Shown here: positions 50,569-59,854 of the stretch, piece by piece
Layout: each line of letters opens with the position of its first letter
Numbering within the stretch: position 1 is the first letter of the stretch
Origin: JAJFJD01 sp965228425
Lineage (GTDB): Bacteria; Pseudomonadota; Alphaproteobacteria; UBA8366
Length of the DNA: 64,000 bases
Direction: 5' to 3'
Assembly: GCA_965228425.1 (NCBI GenBank)
Contig: OZ245815.1
Coordinates: 2,790,001 to 2,854,000 of the forward strand
Program-made: the position numbers and the translations under genes
Notes under the pieces: model-generated
Database searches by the model: none
The model's input: the letters and a program-made list of their open reading frames with translations, nothing else
What the model was told of the DNA's origin: nothing

Positions 50569-51456
50569 ATGAGACTTCAGACGCGATCCCTACACCCGGA
50601 ATTCGGGCAGGAAGTTCTGGACGTCGATCTCGCGCAACTGGATCAAATCACCTTCGACGCGATCTACGATCTTTGGCGTCAGGACCCGCTGCTGCTGTTC
50701 CGCCGGCAAAGCCTGAATGAGGAAGAGTTGGTCGCGTACAGCCGGGGCTTCGGCAAACTCGAAGTCACGGCGCGCAGCGATGCGCATTCCCCGAAATCGC
50801 CGGAAGTCATCTACGTATCCCCGTTGAAGCGCAGCGACGGGTCGGCCGTCGGCGGCCTGGGGAGCGACGAACTGACCTGGCATACGGATCAGATCTATCG
50901 GGAACGGCCGGCGACAGGCTCAATCTTCCATGGCACCGAGATGCCGCAAGGGATTGGCCGGACGTCCTTCTGCAACATGGTGCTCGCATACCGGGCCTTG
51001 CCGGATAACCTGCGCCGGCAGGTCGACGAAAGCCGGGCGCGGTGCAAATACGGCCATAAATGGATGGCGAGCTTCCATGCTCTCCTCGACGAAGAAGAGG
51101 TGCAGGAGGTGGACGACCGGACGCCGCCGGTGGTGCATGAAATGGCGCTCGACGTGCCCGGAACGGACCAACGAACGCTTTACATCTCACCCAATCATAC
51201 CTTCGCAATCGAGGGGATGGATGAGGAGGACGGCCGGGCGTTCTTCGACGCGGTCGTGGAGCATGCGATCCGGGACGAATATGTCTACGAACACACCTGG
51301 CGCAACGGCGACGTGGTCATGTGGGACAACGGGCGGCTGCTGCACCGGCGGGAGCCTTTCGACGAAACCTATCCGCGCTTCGCCAAGCGGACGACGATTT
51401 TCCTCGACCCCGCGCATTTCGCGGTCCCCGAGGGAGCGGCAGGGGCCAAATCCTGA
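50569..51456 (+). CDS. TauD/TfdA-family Fe(II)/2-oxoglutarate dioxygenase
   Basis: 295 residues. The Fe ligands are in LTWHTDQIYRERPATGSIFHG (H105 and D107) and the distal His in WDNGRLLHRREPFDE, followed by the 2-oxoglutarate-binding Arg in RFAKRTTIFL. Length and layout match TauD, TfdA and related alpha-ketoglutarate dioxygenases, which hydroxylate sulfonates, phenoxyacetates, carnitine precursors and similar compounds. The substrate is not fixed by sequence; neighbours suggest breakdown of an organic amine, sulfate ester or keto acid. It is followed by a sulfatase gene on the same strand. Confidence 0.9.
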   Translation: MRLQTRSLHPEFGQEVLDVDLAQLDQITFDAIYDLWRQDPLLLFRRQSLNEEELVAYSRGFGKLEVTARSDAHSPKSPEVIYVSPLKRSDGSAVGGLGSDELTWHTDQIYRERPATGSIFHGTEMPQGIGRTSFCNMVLAYRALPDNLRRQVDESRARCKYGHKWMASFHALLDEEEVQEVDDRTPPVVHEMALDVPGTDQRTLYISPNHTFAIEGMDEEDGRAFFDAVVEHAIRDEYVYEHTWRNGDVVMWDNGRLLHRREPFDETYPRFAKRTTIFLDPAHFAVPEGAAGAKS

Positions 51457-51569
51457 ATTCGACACACCGCTGATTGGCTATAGAATGTGCCGTGGACGTG
51501 GCCGGGCCGTGCGGAGCTTTCGGCCGCGTGCCCGTTGCAGCAAATAAGAACAAACAGGGAGTATGGCCC

Positions 51570-53012
51570 GTGGCGCAAAACGTTCTTTTCATCATGTCCG
51601 ACGAGCACCAGCAAAAATCGTCAGGGTGTTACGGCCACAGTTTCGTCAAGACACCGACGATCGACGCCCTGGCGGCAAGCGGTACGCGGTTCACGAACGC
51701 CTACACCAACTCCCCGATCTGTGTGCCGGCGCGGGCCAGTTTCGCGACCGGCCGCGCGGTGCACGATATCAGCTACTGGGATAACGCCCACGCCTATGAC
51801 GGACGCGTCGAAGGATGGGGGCACGCCTTGCAAAAGAATGGCATCCATTGCCTGTCGATCGGCAAATTGCATTACCGGAACGAGACCGACCCGACCGGTT
51901 TCGCGGAGCAGGTGGTGCCGCTGCATATCGTCGACGGCGTCGGCAGCGTGGCGGGTGCGATCAAGCAGCCGCTGCCGCCGGGCATGACGAAAAGCAAACT
52001 CGCCCGCGACATCGGGCCGGGGGATTCAGGCTATATCCGCTATGACCGGTCGATCGTGGAGAATACCTGCGACTGGTTGAAGACCGAGGCGCCGAAGCGC
52101 AAGGGGCAGCCCTGGGCGCTGTTCTGCTCGCTGGTCGCGCCGCATTTCCCGTTGATCGCACCGCCGGAGTTCTACGACCTCTATCCACACGACATGTTGG
52201 AGACGCCGAAGGGCGGTGATCCCGATTACCCTCTCCATCCGTGGATCGAGGCCTTCCGGCAGGTGCAGAACCACGACGAGTTCTTCACCGACGAAACCCG
52301 CAAGGTCGCGATGGCGTCTTATTATGGGCTCTGTTCGTTTCTCGATTCCAACATCGCGCAGGTGTTGGCGGCGTTGGAGGAGGCCGGGCTCCGCGACGAT
52401 ACGTTGATCGTCTACACCGCCGATCACGGCGAGAACCTTGCGACCCGGCGTCTCTGGGGCAAGTCGAATATGTACGAAGAGGCCGCGTGTATCCCGCTCA
52501 TCTTGTCGGGGCCGGGCGTGCCGGCAGGCAAGGTGGTCAACACACCGGTGACTTTGGCAGAGGGGTCGAACACGATCCTCGATGCCGTCGGGCTTGGCGA
52601 GGAAGGCAATCCGGAGAACCGGTCGTGGCGCGAGATCGCCAACGAACCGGACGATCCGAACCGGGTCGCGTTCAGCGAGTACCACGCAGTCGGTGCTGAC
52701 ACGGCGGTCTTCATGATCCGCAAGGGCCAATACAAGTACATCCACTATGTCGGCTACGAGCCCGAGTTGTTCGACGAGGACGCGGACCCGGAAGAAGAAA
52801 ACAACCTGGCCGCCGACCCGGCCCATGCCGGTGTCTTGGAAGATTTGAAAGCGGAACTTCTCAAACGGGTGGACCCGGACAAGGTCAATGCCGCCGCGCA
52901 AGCATCCCAGGCTGCCCTGATCGAGAAGCATGGCGGACGCGACGCCGTACTGAACAGAGGGTCGTTCCAGGGCACGCCGGCGCCTGGCGAAAAGGCGGAA
53001 TACGTGCAGTAG
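51570..53012 (+). CDS. Sulfatase-family (alkaline phosphatase superfamily) hydrolase
   Basis: 480 residues from a GTG at 51570; an ORF from 51474 lacks a ribosome site. The N-terminus NVLFIMSDEHQQKSSGCYGH supplies the first metal-binding Asp pair. SPICVPARASFATGR carries the CxPxR sulfatase signature with C51 as the residue oxidised to formylglycine. IVYTADHGENLATRRLWGKSNMYEE gives the second metal site. There is no signal peptide, so a cytoplasmic enzyme such as a choline sulfatase or phosphonate monoester hydrolase type is likely. A formylglycine-generating enzyme must be encoded elsewhere. Confidence 0.9.
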   Translation: MAQNVLFIMSDEHQQKSSGCYGHSFVKTPTIDALAASGTRFTNAYTNSPICVPARASFATGRAVHDISYWDNAHAYDGRVEGWGHALQKNGIHCLSIGKLHYRNETDPTGFAEQVVPLHIVDGVGSVAGAIKQPLPPGMTKSKLARDIGPGDSGYIRYDRSIVENTCDWLKTEAPKRKGQPWALFCSLVAPHFPLIAPPEFYDLYPHDMLETPKGGDPDYPLHPWIEAFRQVQNHDEFFTDETRKVAMASYYGLCSFLDSNIAQVLAALEEAGLRDDTLIVYTADHGENLATRRLWGKSNMYEEAACIPLILSGPGVPAGKVVNTPVTLAEGSNTILDAVGLGEEGNPENRSWREIANEPDDPNRVAFSEYHAVGADTAVFMIRKGQYKYIHYVGYEPELFDEDADPEEENNLAADPAHAGVLEDLKAELLKRVDPDKVNAAAQASQAALIEKHGGRDAVLNRGSFQGTPAPGEKAEYVQ

Positions 53013-53026
53013 AGTGCCGTTGTGGC

Positions 53027-53620
53027 TTAGACCTTCACCGGCCCGGCGCTGGGCGGTAGCAGCCCCGTTTTCCGCGGATCGATGATCGTGGTGGTCTGTT
53101 GCCGCGTCGCCGTGAAACCGCATTTCTGGTAGAGCGGCAGCGCGGCCGGATGGTCCAGCGTGCAGGTGCGGACGACGAGCCGGTCGATGTCCGGTTCCTG
53201 CCAGGCGATATCGATGATCGAACTCAAAAAGAAACGGCCGAGGCCGCGGCCGATGAAGTCCGGCACCAGCCCGAAATACGCAAGCAGCGTGGCGTTTCGC
53301 CGGAGCGTATTGTCTTGCCGCGTGTCCAGTTCGGCAAATCCTGCGGGCACGCCGCCGCAGGAGAGGACGTAGACCGCGATACGTTCGTCCTGGATAACCG
53401 CCTTGAGAGCATCCGTATCGAGCTGTCGTCGCTCGTACCATAGCCACGGCTCGCCGACGGTATCGTAGAGGTAGCGGTAGTAGGACGGCGTCGGCTCGTG
53501 TGCCCGCATCAGCGCGACCGGGTGTTGCAGCATGGGAGCCGGGGCCGTCGGATGCGTTGGCCGCGTCGTCATCTCAAGCTGTGTGACCGTGACGGTCAGT
53601 CGGTCGTTCTTGGCGGGCAT
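53027..53620 (-). CDS. GNAT family N-acetyltransferase
   Basis: 197 residues from the ATG at 53620, beginning PAKNDRLTVTVTQLEM as in a common alphaproteobacterial GNAT subfamily. The core includes YYRYLYDTVGEPWLWYERR, GVPAGFAELDTRQ, and FGLVPDFIGRGLGRFFLSSIID with the RGxGxG-type acetyl-CoA loop, then CTLDHPAALPLYQKCGFTATR. Substrate unknown. It lies 38 bp downstream of the sulfurtransferase gene on the same strand, so the two are probably one transcript. Confidence 0.9.
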   Translation of the reverse strand: MPAKNDRLTVTVTQLEMTTRPTHPTAPAPMLQHPVALMRAHEPTPSYYRYLYDTVGEPWLWYERRQLDTDALKAVIQDERIAVYVLSCGGVPAGFAELDTRQDNTLRRNATLLAYFGLVPDFIGRGLGRFFLSSIIDIAWQEPDIDRLVVRTCTLDHPAALPLYQKCGFTATRQQTTTIIDPRKTGLLPPSAGPVKV

Positions 53621-53658
53621 GGCTGGATGCGAACCGTTGCGGTCAGGGAGTGGTCGGC

Positions 53659-54513
53659 TTACAGCGTGCTCTTTGGCGTGTCCTCGCGGCTGCCCCAATC
53701 GCTCCACGATCCGTCATACACGGCTGATTCCGTGTGGCCCAATAGATAAAGACCCAGGGATGTGGTGCAGGCCGCAACGCCCGATCCGCAAGTCGTGATG
53801 ATCGGTGCGCCCATATCGACGCCGGTGGCGTCGAAGTTCGCCTTGATAGACGCAGCGGGCAGTACCGTGCCGCTCTCGGCGTCGACGACGGTTTCGACCG
53901 GCATGCTGCAGGAACCCGGCATGTGCCCGCTGGGAATGCCGGGACGCGGCTCGGCATCGGTGCCGGCGAACCGGCCTGCCGGGCGGGCGTCGATGATCTG
54001 TTCCTTGCCGGTGCTAACCGCACCGACCATTTGGTCAAAGCCCCGCACGAGATGGGAGCGAAAACTTGCGGTAAAGGAAGCTAGCGACGGTGACTCTACG
54101 CCCTCGGCGAGGGGCCGGTTCTCCGCTTCCCATTTCGGCAGTCCGCCGTCCAAGACGGCGACGTCCTCATGGCCGAAAACCCGGAACATCCACCAGACCC
54201 GCGGCGACGTGCGCACGCCCTGGCTGTCATAGACGATGACCTTGTGGTCGCTGCCGATGCCCAACGCGCCCACCTTTGCCGCGAAGTCGTCCGGTGTCGG
54301 CAGCATATGCGGCAGGTCCGAACTGTGATCGCTGACTTCTTCGATGTCGATCAGGACTGCGCCGGGGATATGCTTCTGCGCGTATTCTTCCTGCGCGTTG
54401 CGCGGCACATTCGGCAAAAAACTGGAGCCGTCGACAACGCGAATGTTGGTATCATCGAGATGCTCGGCCAGCCAGTCGGTGGTGACGAGCGCGTCCGGAT
54501 TTACATAGGTCAT
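53659..54513 (-). CDS. sseA: 3-mercaptopyruvate sulfurtransferase (SseA-like)
   Basis: 284 residues with two rhodanese domains. The N-terminal, inactive domain has VSTDWLAEHL-like TTDWLAEHLDDTNIRVVDGS and YDSQGVRTSPRVWWMFRVFGHEDVAVLDGG; the C-terminal catalytic domain has IIDARPAGRFAGTDAEPRPG, SGHMPGSCSMP and the active-site loop CGSGVAAC with C242. The CG(S/T)GV.A loop is typical of 3-mercaptopyruvate sulfurtransferases rather than thiosulfate rhodaneses. It moves sulfur from mercaptopyruvate to thiols or cyanide. A GNAT gene follows after 38 bp. Confidence 0.93.
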   Translation of the reverse strand: MTYVNPDALVTTDWLAEHLDDTNIRVVDGSSFLPNVPRNAQEEYAQKHIPGAVLIDIEEVSDHSSDLPHMLPTPDDFAAKVGALGIGSDHKVIVYDSQGVRTSPRVWWMFRVFGHEDVAVLDGGLPKWEAENRPLAEGVESPSLASFTASFRSHLVRGFDQMVGAVSTGKEQIIDARPAGRFAGTDAEPRPGIPSGHMPGSCSMPVETVVDAESGTVLPAASIKANFDATGVDMGAPIITTCGSGVAACTTSLGLYLLGHTESAVYDGSWSDWGSREDTPKSTL

Positions 54514-54615
54514 GGGGCAGTCCTTCCGATGCGAGGCCGAAATCCTATCAAGGGGTCAGCCGGATGAAAACGGCGGAATGACCGTAGCGTTCGCTCTGTC
54601 CGGAATTCGACGCCG

Positions 54616-55770
54616 TTAGCGGCGCTTCTTGGACCGATCCAGTAAGCTTTCGTAGAGCGCCGCGTGCTGTCGGACGCTGGCCGTCCGGGTATACCGGCCG
54701 ATCACCTCGGCGCGGGCTTTTTCCAATTTGGCGAGCGCCGGCGAGGGATCGGCGATGAGGTTGATCGCCGCTTCCGACCAGGCATCGGGTGCGTCCGGCT
54801 CCGCCAGCGTTCCGTACTTTCCGTTTTCGAGGATTTCGGGGAAAGCGCCGCTGCGGCTGCCCAACAATGGGACGCCGGCGGCAATCGATTCCAGCACCAC
54901 AATGCCGAATGCCTCGTTGTAGGACGGGATCAGCAGTAGATCCATGGCGGCCATTTGATCGCAGATGTCGGTTCGGTGGCCCATGAAATCCACATGATCG
55001 ATCAGCCCTAACTCAGCAACTTGGTTCTTGAGGTCGGCTTCCAATGTACCGGTACCGATGATCCGAAGCTGTGCGCCGGGAACGGCATCGACGATGCCCC
55101 GCATCGCCGCAATCGCAATCGAAATTCCCTTTTCCGGCTCGAGCCTGCCGACGAATCCCAGGATTGGGCGGGCCGGATCGGAGAGGGCGTCGATCACGGG
55201 AAGATCGATGCGCCCATCGACGAAGCGGTCCAAGTCGAAGAATTGGGGAATGATGACGGACCGGTCCCAGTATCCGGTCGGGACCTGCTGTTTCATCAGA
55301 TGCGAGGCGATGCACACATATGCGTCGGTGCCTTTCGCCAGCCAACGGTCCAACCGGCGCAGGAACGGGCGCAGATATCGGGTCGGCTCCGGCTCATCGT
55401 AATTGACGGTGACGATGACCACGGGCACGCGCGCCGCGATTGCGGCGAGGCGAGCCCATTGGTTGCAGAACCCGGATTGCGTCTGGACGATATCCGGCTT
55501 CAGCCGGCGGAACATGGCGTAATAGGTGTAGATCGTCTTGAGCATGCCGACCGGATCCTTCAGCCGGGGAATACCAGAATCGAGTTCGTGGATCGTGCAG
55601 CCGCTGTTCTTAACGTCGGTCCATATTTTTGAGGTATTCGGCTCGAGTGTGACGATCTCGAACGTGAACCGGCCGCGATCCAGTTCCTCCGCCAGCGCCA
55701 AAGGCGACTGTTCTCCGCCGGCGTCCCGATAGAATCCGAGATAGGGATAAAGTATTTTTATCGGGTGCAT
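54616..55770 (-). CDS. Glycosyltransferase family 4 protein
   Basis: 384 residues of the GT-B fold. The N-terminal acceptor domain includes YPYLGFYRDAGGEQSPLALAEEL, and the C-terminal nucleotide-sugar domain has ILGFVGRLEPEKGISIAIAAM and LLIPSYNEAFGIVVLESIAAGVPLLGSRSGAFPEIL, the E-x7-E motif of GT4. It transfers a sugar from a nucleotide donor, with retention, to a lipid- or glycan-bound acceptor. It stands alone, 11 kb from the glycan cluster, with A/T-rich DNA upstream. It may belong to exopolysaccharide or LPS synthesis. Confidence 0.92.
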   Translation of the reverse strand: MHPIKILYPYLGFYRDAGGEQSPLALAEELDRGRFTFEIVTLEPNTSKIWTDVKNSGCTIHELDSGIPRLKDPVGMLKTIYTYYAMFRRLKPDIVQTQSGFCNQWARLAAIAARVPVVIVTVNYDEPEPTRYLRPFLRRLDRWLAKGTDAYVCIASHLMKQQVPTGYWDRSVIIPQFFDLDRFVDGRIDLPVIDALSDPARPILGFVGRLEPEKGISIAIAAMRGIVDAVPGAQLRIIGTGTLEADLKNQVAELGLIDHVDFMGHRTDICDQMAAMDLLLIPSYNEAFGIVVLESIAAGVPLLGSRSGAFPEILENGKYGTLAEPDAPDAWSEAAINLIADPSPALAKLEKARAEVIGRYTRTASVRQHAALYESLLDRSKKRR

Positions 55771-56006
55771 GAACGTTGATTGAGATGAAATGGAATATTC
55801 GAACTTGGATTTTTAATTAATGTGAGAAATAGCATCAAAATTATTAATTGATGACGAAAAGATAACCTAGAAATATTGAATTCCATCCGTCGAATGCAAA
55901 ATTACGCTGATTTATAGTCGACGGTTAACAAGCACAGCGCTCCGATTTTGAGGGGTAACTGCTCGCGGCCTACTATCGGCAGGTTTTCTTGGATCGGAGG
56001 GACGCA

Positions 56007-56798
56007 ATGGAATTCGGGCTACAGGAAAAGGTGGCGCTGATTACCGGGGGAAGCCGCGGGATCGGCCGGGCGATTGGTCTGACGTTGGCGGCGCAGGGCG
56101 TCCATGTGGCCTTTTGCGGGCGAACGCGGGAAACCTTGGATGAAACCGCCGATGCGATTCGCGCACTGGGTGTGCAGGCATGGCCCTTCGAAGCGGATGT
56201 GAGCCGGCTGGCGGACATCGAGACCTTTGTTCGGGAAGCGACGGCGGCCGCCGGGCGCGTGGATATTTTGGTCAACAACGCGGTGACGTCGCTGCACGCG
56301 CCGTTTAACGAACAGACAGACGATCATTGGCGCTATCACATCGACGTCAAACTGATGGCCTATATCCGCTGCGCGCGGGAGGTGTTGCCATTCATGCGCG
56401 AGCAGGGCGGCGGGCGCATCGTCAATATCGGCGGGATGACGGCGCGGATCGTGGCGCCGTTGCGCGTGACCAACGGCATCGTCAACGCAGGCGTCGCGAA
56501 CTTCACGAAACAACTTTCCGTTCAGGTTGCCGCCGACAACGTCACCGTGAACTGCGTTCATCCGGGCGCCACGGCCACGGAACGTATGATGGCGAACGTG
56601 ACGCGCCGGGCGTCCGATGCGAATGTCGATATCGAGGAAATGAAGACGGAAATGGCGGGCGAGATTCCCATGGGGAAGTTCATTCAGCCAGAGGATATCG
56701 CGTCGGCAGCGCTGTTCTTCTGTTCGCCAATGGCGAATATGGTGACGGGGCAATGCATCGCCGTGGACGGCGGATCGGGCACTTCGGTGAATTACTGA
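56007..56798 (+). CDS. SDR-family protein without the catalytic Ser-Tyr-Lys residues
   Basis: 263 residues from the ATG at 56007 (GGAGGG just upstream). The NAD(P)-binding TGGSRGIG is at 13-20 and NNA at 90-92. At the places of the catalytic Ser, Tyr and Lys the sequence has GG at 142-143, N156 and N160 (LRVTNGIVNAGVANFTKQL), so the YxxxK motif is gone. The rest, including NVTVNCVHPGATATERM and QCIAVDGGSGT, is well kept, arguing against a dead gene. It may bind NAD(P) with altered chemistry or a non-redox role. It converges on the Sel1-repeat gene. Confidence 0.9.
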   Translation: MEFGLQEKVALITGGSRGIGRAIGLTLAAQGVHVAFCGRTRETLDETADAIRALGVQAWPFEADVSRLADIETFVREATAAAGRVDILVNNAVTSLHAPFNEQTDDHWRYHIDVKLMAYIRCAREVLPFMREQGGGRIVNIGGMTARIVAPLRVTNGIVNAGVANFTKQLSVQVAADNVTVNCVHPGATATERMMANVTRRASDANVDIEEMKTEMAGEIPMGKFIQPEDIASAALFFCSPMANMVTGQCIAVDGGSGTSVNY

Positions 56799-56817
56799 CG
56801 CAGCGGGCGGCCGCGCC

Positions 56818-57945
56818 CTATTTCTTGGGTTTCCAAGCCCGCGCCAGACGTTGCGCCGTAGCGACCTGGTTTTGGGTCATCTTGTCTTCCACAATCCGCC
56901 GGTTCTTGGACGCCTTCAGGCGAAGCGCCTGCCGCTTGGACCGAGAAGCGGTCAGGTTCCACCATTTGTGCGCTTGGATATAGTTCCGGACGATGCCGGT
57001 GCCATTGTAATACGCCAGACCGAGATTGAATTGGGCTTCGGGAACGCCCTTGTCGGCGGCGCGGCGATACCATTTGATCGCTTCTTTCTGATTCTTCTTG
57101 ACGCCCCGGCCTTTGGCGTAAATCACGCCGATATTGAACTGGGCAAGAGCGTATCCGCGACCTGCGGCCTTCCGATACCAATACAAGGATTGCCGGTAGT
57201 CGCGTTTGACGCCGCGGCCTTGGGAGTACATGAGGCCCAAATTCGATTCGGCAGCGGCGACGTTCTTCTTGGCCGCTTCCCGGTACCAACTGACGGCCTC
57301 CGCCTGATTCGCCGGAACGCCCAGACCCTTGCTGTAGATGTAGCCCATTTTGAACAGCGCCAAGGAGTATCCCGCGTCCGCGGCCTTGCGATACCAATGG
57401 GCGGCTTCTTCATGGTCCCGCTTTGCCCCGCGTCCGGCGGTGTACATCTCGCCGGTCTTGTATGCGGCCGCGCTGGAACCGCGCACCGCGGCGGCGCTAT
57501 AGAGGCGGAGCGCCTCGGCATAGTTCCGCTTTACGCCGCGCCCATACACATAGAGATCGCCGAGATCGATATGGGCCCGCAGGTCTCCGCTATCGACCAG
57601 TTTGCGGTACCACTTGGCCGCCTCCGCGTAATTGCGGCGTGTTCCCAATCCTTTGGAATACATCGACGCAAGGCCGATCATTGCGGCGCGGTTACCTTGT
57701 ACCGCCGACTTGCGATACCATTTGAGCGCTTCCGTGTAGTCCTGCGGCACGCCTTTGCCATATCGGTACATAAAGGCAAGGCGCCATTGCGCGCTGGGAT
57801 GGCCCCGATTGGCGGCGGCCCGGTGTTCCTGAAGCGCGGTCTCGTAGTCGCCGCGCTTATAGGCGGCTTCGCCTTCCCGATAGTCGGCTTGGACGGGGCT
57901 GCCGAGCAGGCAGAAAACGGCTGCGATGATGAGTAATATGCGCAT
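56818..57945 (-). CDS. Exported Sel1-repeat protein
   Basis: 375 residues. A signal peptide (ILLIIAAVFCLLGSPVQA-DY) is followed by about eight Sel1-like repeats of 36 residues with the pattern A...LG.MY..G.GV..(D/N)Y.EA..WYRKAA.(Q/R)G, and a basic C-terminal tail. Sel1 repeats form a superhelical scaffold for protein contacts in the periplasm; known members act in stress or envelope signalling. No neighbour defines its partner. It converges on the SDR gene with a 19-bp gap. Confidence 0.92.
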   Translation of the reverse strand: MRILLIIAAVFCLLGSPVQADYREGEAAYKRGDYETALQEHRAAANRGHPSAQWRLAFMYRYGKGVPQDYTEALKWYRKSAVQGNRAAMIGLASMYSKGLGTRRNYAEAAKWYRKLVDSGDLRAHIDLGDLYVYGRGVKRNYAEALRLYSAAAVRGSSAAAYKTGEMYTAGRGAKRDHEEAAHWYRKAADAGYSLALFKMGYIYSKGLGVPANQAEAVSWYREAAKKNVAAAESNLGLMYSQGRGVKRDYRQSLYWYRKAAGRGYALAQFNIGVIYAKGRGVKKNQKEAIKWYRRAADKGVPEAQFNLGLAYYNGTGIVRNYIQAHKWWNLTASRSKRQALRLKASKNRRIVEDKMTQNQVATAQRLARAWKPKK

Positions 57946-58043
57946 GAGCGCAGTATGCCGAACGGGTCGCCGGGGTACAATCCGGGAGGTTGTGGACGAG
58001 GAATAAGTGAATGTCGGCAGGCGCCTCGACGAAATGAATGCCG

Positions 58044-58763
58044 TCAGTCGGCGAAGACGATGTTGACCCGCCGGTTCCGTTTACCTTTGTTCTCGATCTT
58101 GGCGACCCGGAGCGGGCCGATCTCGCCGGTTTGCGCCACATGGGTGCCGCCGCAAGGCTGCAGGTCGACGTCGGGAATCTCCAAAAGCCGGACCTGGCCG
58201 CTGCCGCGCGGCGGTTGCACCGACATGGTGCGGACGAGATCGGGTTGCGCGTCGAGTTCCGCGTCGCTGATCCAACGCGGCGATACCGGGTGGTCCTCGC
58301 CGACCAGGCGGTTCAATCCCTCGGTGATCGCTTCCTTGTCGAGCGTCGCGTCGCCGATGTCGAAATCCAAGCTGCTCTTCTTTTCGCCGATCCGGCCGCC
58401 GGTTACGCCGTGCGGGACCATGGCGCAGAGCAGGTGAAGGCCGGTATGCATGCGCATGTGGCTGTACCGGCGGTCCCAGTCGATGACTGCGGTCACGGTG
58501 TCGCCGGGCTGTGGTGCCGGTTGATCCGCATCCGGGACATGGACGACGTTTTCGTCGCCGTCGCCTTTCACGGCCGTCGCGATGCGGGTTTCTAAACCGT
58601 CCGCGGTGCGAAGCAGGCCGGAATCACCCGGTTGGCCGCCGCCCGTCGGGTAGAAAACCGTTCGATCCAGGATGATGCCGCCCAGCTCGTTGACGGACAC
58701 GACCGTCGCGTCGCATTCCTTGAGATAGGCGTCTTCGCGAAAGAGCTCTTCGGTAAGGCTCAT
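58044..58763 (-). CDS. Alanyl-tRNA editing protein AlaX
   Basis: 239 residues, a stand-alone copy of the AlaRS editing domain. The Zn/deacylation motifs are HMRMHTGLHLL (H106 and H110) and QPCGGTHVAQTGEIGPLRV, whose Cys and His are the remaining ligands. It starts with the SLTEELFREDAYLKECDATVVSV region and FYPTGGGQPGD, the editing-domain opening. AlaX hydrolyses tRNA-Ala mischarged with serine (and sometimes glycine). It overlaps cysK by 4 bp at its start; cysteine synthase uses O-acetylserine, so the pairing may have metabolic sense. Confidence 0.93.
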   Translation of the reverse strand: MSLTEELFREDAYLKECDATVVSVNELGGIILDRTVFYPTGGGQPGDSGLLRTADGLETRIATAVKGDGDENVVHVPDADQPAPQPGDTVTAVIDWDRRYSHMRMHTGLHLLCAMVPHGVTGGRIGEKKSSLDFDIGDATLDKEAITEGLNRLVGEDHPVSPRWISDAELDAQPDLVRTMSVQPPRGSGQVRLLEIPDVDLQPCGGTHVAQTGEIGPLRVAKIENKGKRNRRVNIVFAD

Positions 58764-59764
58764 CGTTCCAACCAGTGCGGTACCGGCAGTTCCTTTTCGC
58801 GCAGGAAGGCCGGGTTGAAGAGTTTGGACATATACCGTGTGCCGTAGTCGCAGAGCACGGTGACGATCGTATGCCCGGGGCCGAGATCCTGCGCCATCCG
58901 GATGGCGCCCGCAACATTGATCCCGCTGGAACCGCCGAGGCAGAGCCCTTCATCCTTCAACAGGTCGAAGATCAAGGGGAGGGCGTCCCGGTCGTGAATC
59001 TGATAGGCGTCGTCGATCATCGCACCGTCGATATTGCCGGTGATGCGGCCTTGGCCGATCCCCTCGGTGATGGAATCGCCGTCGGATTTCAGCGCGCCGT
59101 TCTTAAAGAATTCGTACATGGCCGATCCCATCGGATCGGCGACGGCGGTGCGGATGTCCTTGTTCTTGCTCTTCAGGAACTCGCTCGTCCCGGCGATGGT
59201 GCCGCCGGTGCCGATGGCGCAGGTGAACCCGTCTACGGTGCCGTCGGTCTGGTCCCAGATTTCCGGGCCGGTCGACCGTACATGGGCGCTGCGGTTCGAG
59301 GTGTTGTCCCACTGGTTCGCGTAAAGCACGCCGTTCGGCTCGGTTTCCGCCAATTCCTTGGCCAACCTCTCCGAGACCTTGACGTAGTTGCCGGGCTCCT
59401 TGAATGGGACGGCGGGCACTTCGCGCAATTCCGCCCCGCAGAGGCGGAGCATGTCCTTCTTTTCCTCGCTTTGGGTCTCCGGGATGACGATGACCGTGCG
59501 GTATCCCCGGGCATTGCCGACCAGCGCCAGCCCGATACCGGTGTTGCCGGCCGTGCCTTCGACGACGACGCCGCCCGGTTTGAGGTCGCCGCGCGCTTCG
59601 GCATCCAGAATGATGTACTTGGCCGCGCGGTCCTTGACCGATCCGCCGGGATTGAGAAATTCCGCCTTCCCGAGGATTGTGCAACCGGTCATCTCCGACG
59701 CTTTCTTCAGCTTGATCAGCGGCGTGTTCCCAACCGTGTCGGTAAAGTCCTCACGAATTTGCAT
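58760..59764 (-). CDS. cysK: Cysteine synthase (O-acetylserine sulfhydrylase)
   Basis: 334 residues from the ATG at 59764; the open frame extends to 59833 without a ribosome site. The fold-type II PLP lysine is K44 in FLNPGGSVKDRAA, the phosphate loop is GTAGNTGIGLALVGNARGYRTVIV, and the substrate loop is NTPLIKL. GLCLGGSSGINVAGAIRMA is the C-terminal signature. It makes cysteine from O-acetylserine and sulfide. It is somewhat longer than CysK of E. coli (323). alaX follows with a 4-bp overlap. Confidence 0.93.
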   Translation of the reverse strand: MQIREDFTDTVGNTPLIKLKKASEMTGCTILGKAEFLNPGGSVKDRAAKYIILDAEARGDLKPGGVVVEGTAGNTGIGLALVGNARGYRTVIVIPETQSEEKKDMLRLCGAELREVPAVPFKEPGNYVKVSERLAKELAETEPNGVLYANQWDNTSNRSAHVRSTGPEIWDQTDGTVDGFTCAIGTGGTIAGTSEFLKSKNKDIRTAVADPMGSAMYEFFKNGALKSDGDSITEGIGQGRITGNIDGAMIDDAYQIHDRDALPLIFDLLKDEGLCLGGSSGINVAGAIRMAQDLGPGHTIVTVLCDYGTRYMSKLFNPAFLREKELPVPHWLER

Positions 59765-59854
59765 GATTTCGTTCAATCCCGGTTGTTTTGTGTGATTTAA
59801 CCCTAGAGCTAGGCATACGCCTGTGGATATCAAGCGCGAAGGGCGCCCATGAGG

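Noticed and set aside
56851..57936. 361-codon plus-strand frame
   Set aside because: Shadow of the Sel1-repeat gene, which has a signal peptide and regular repeats.
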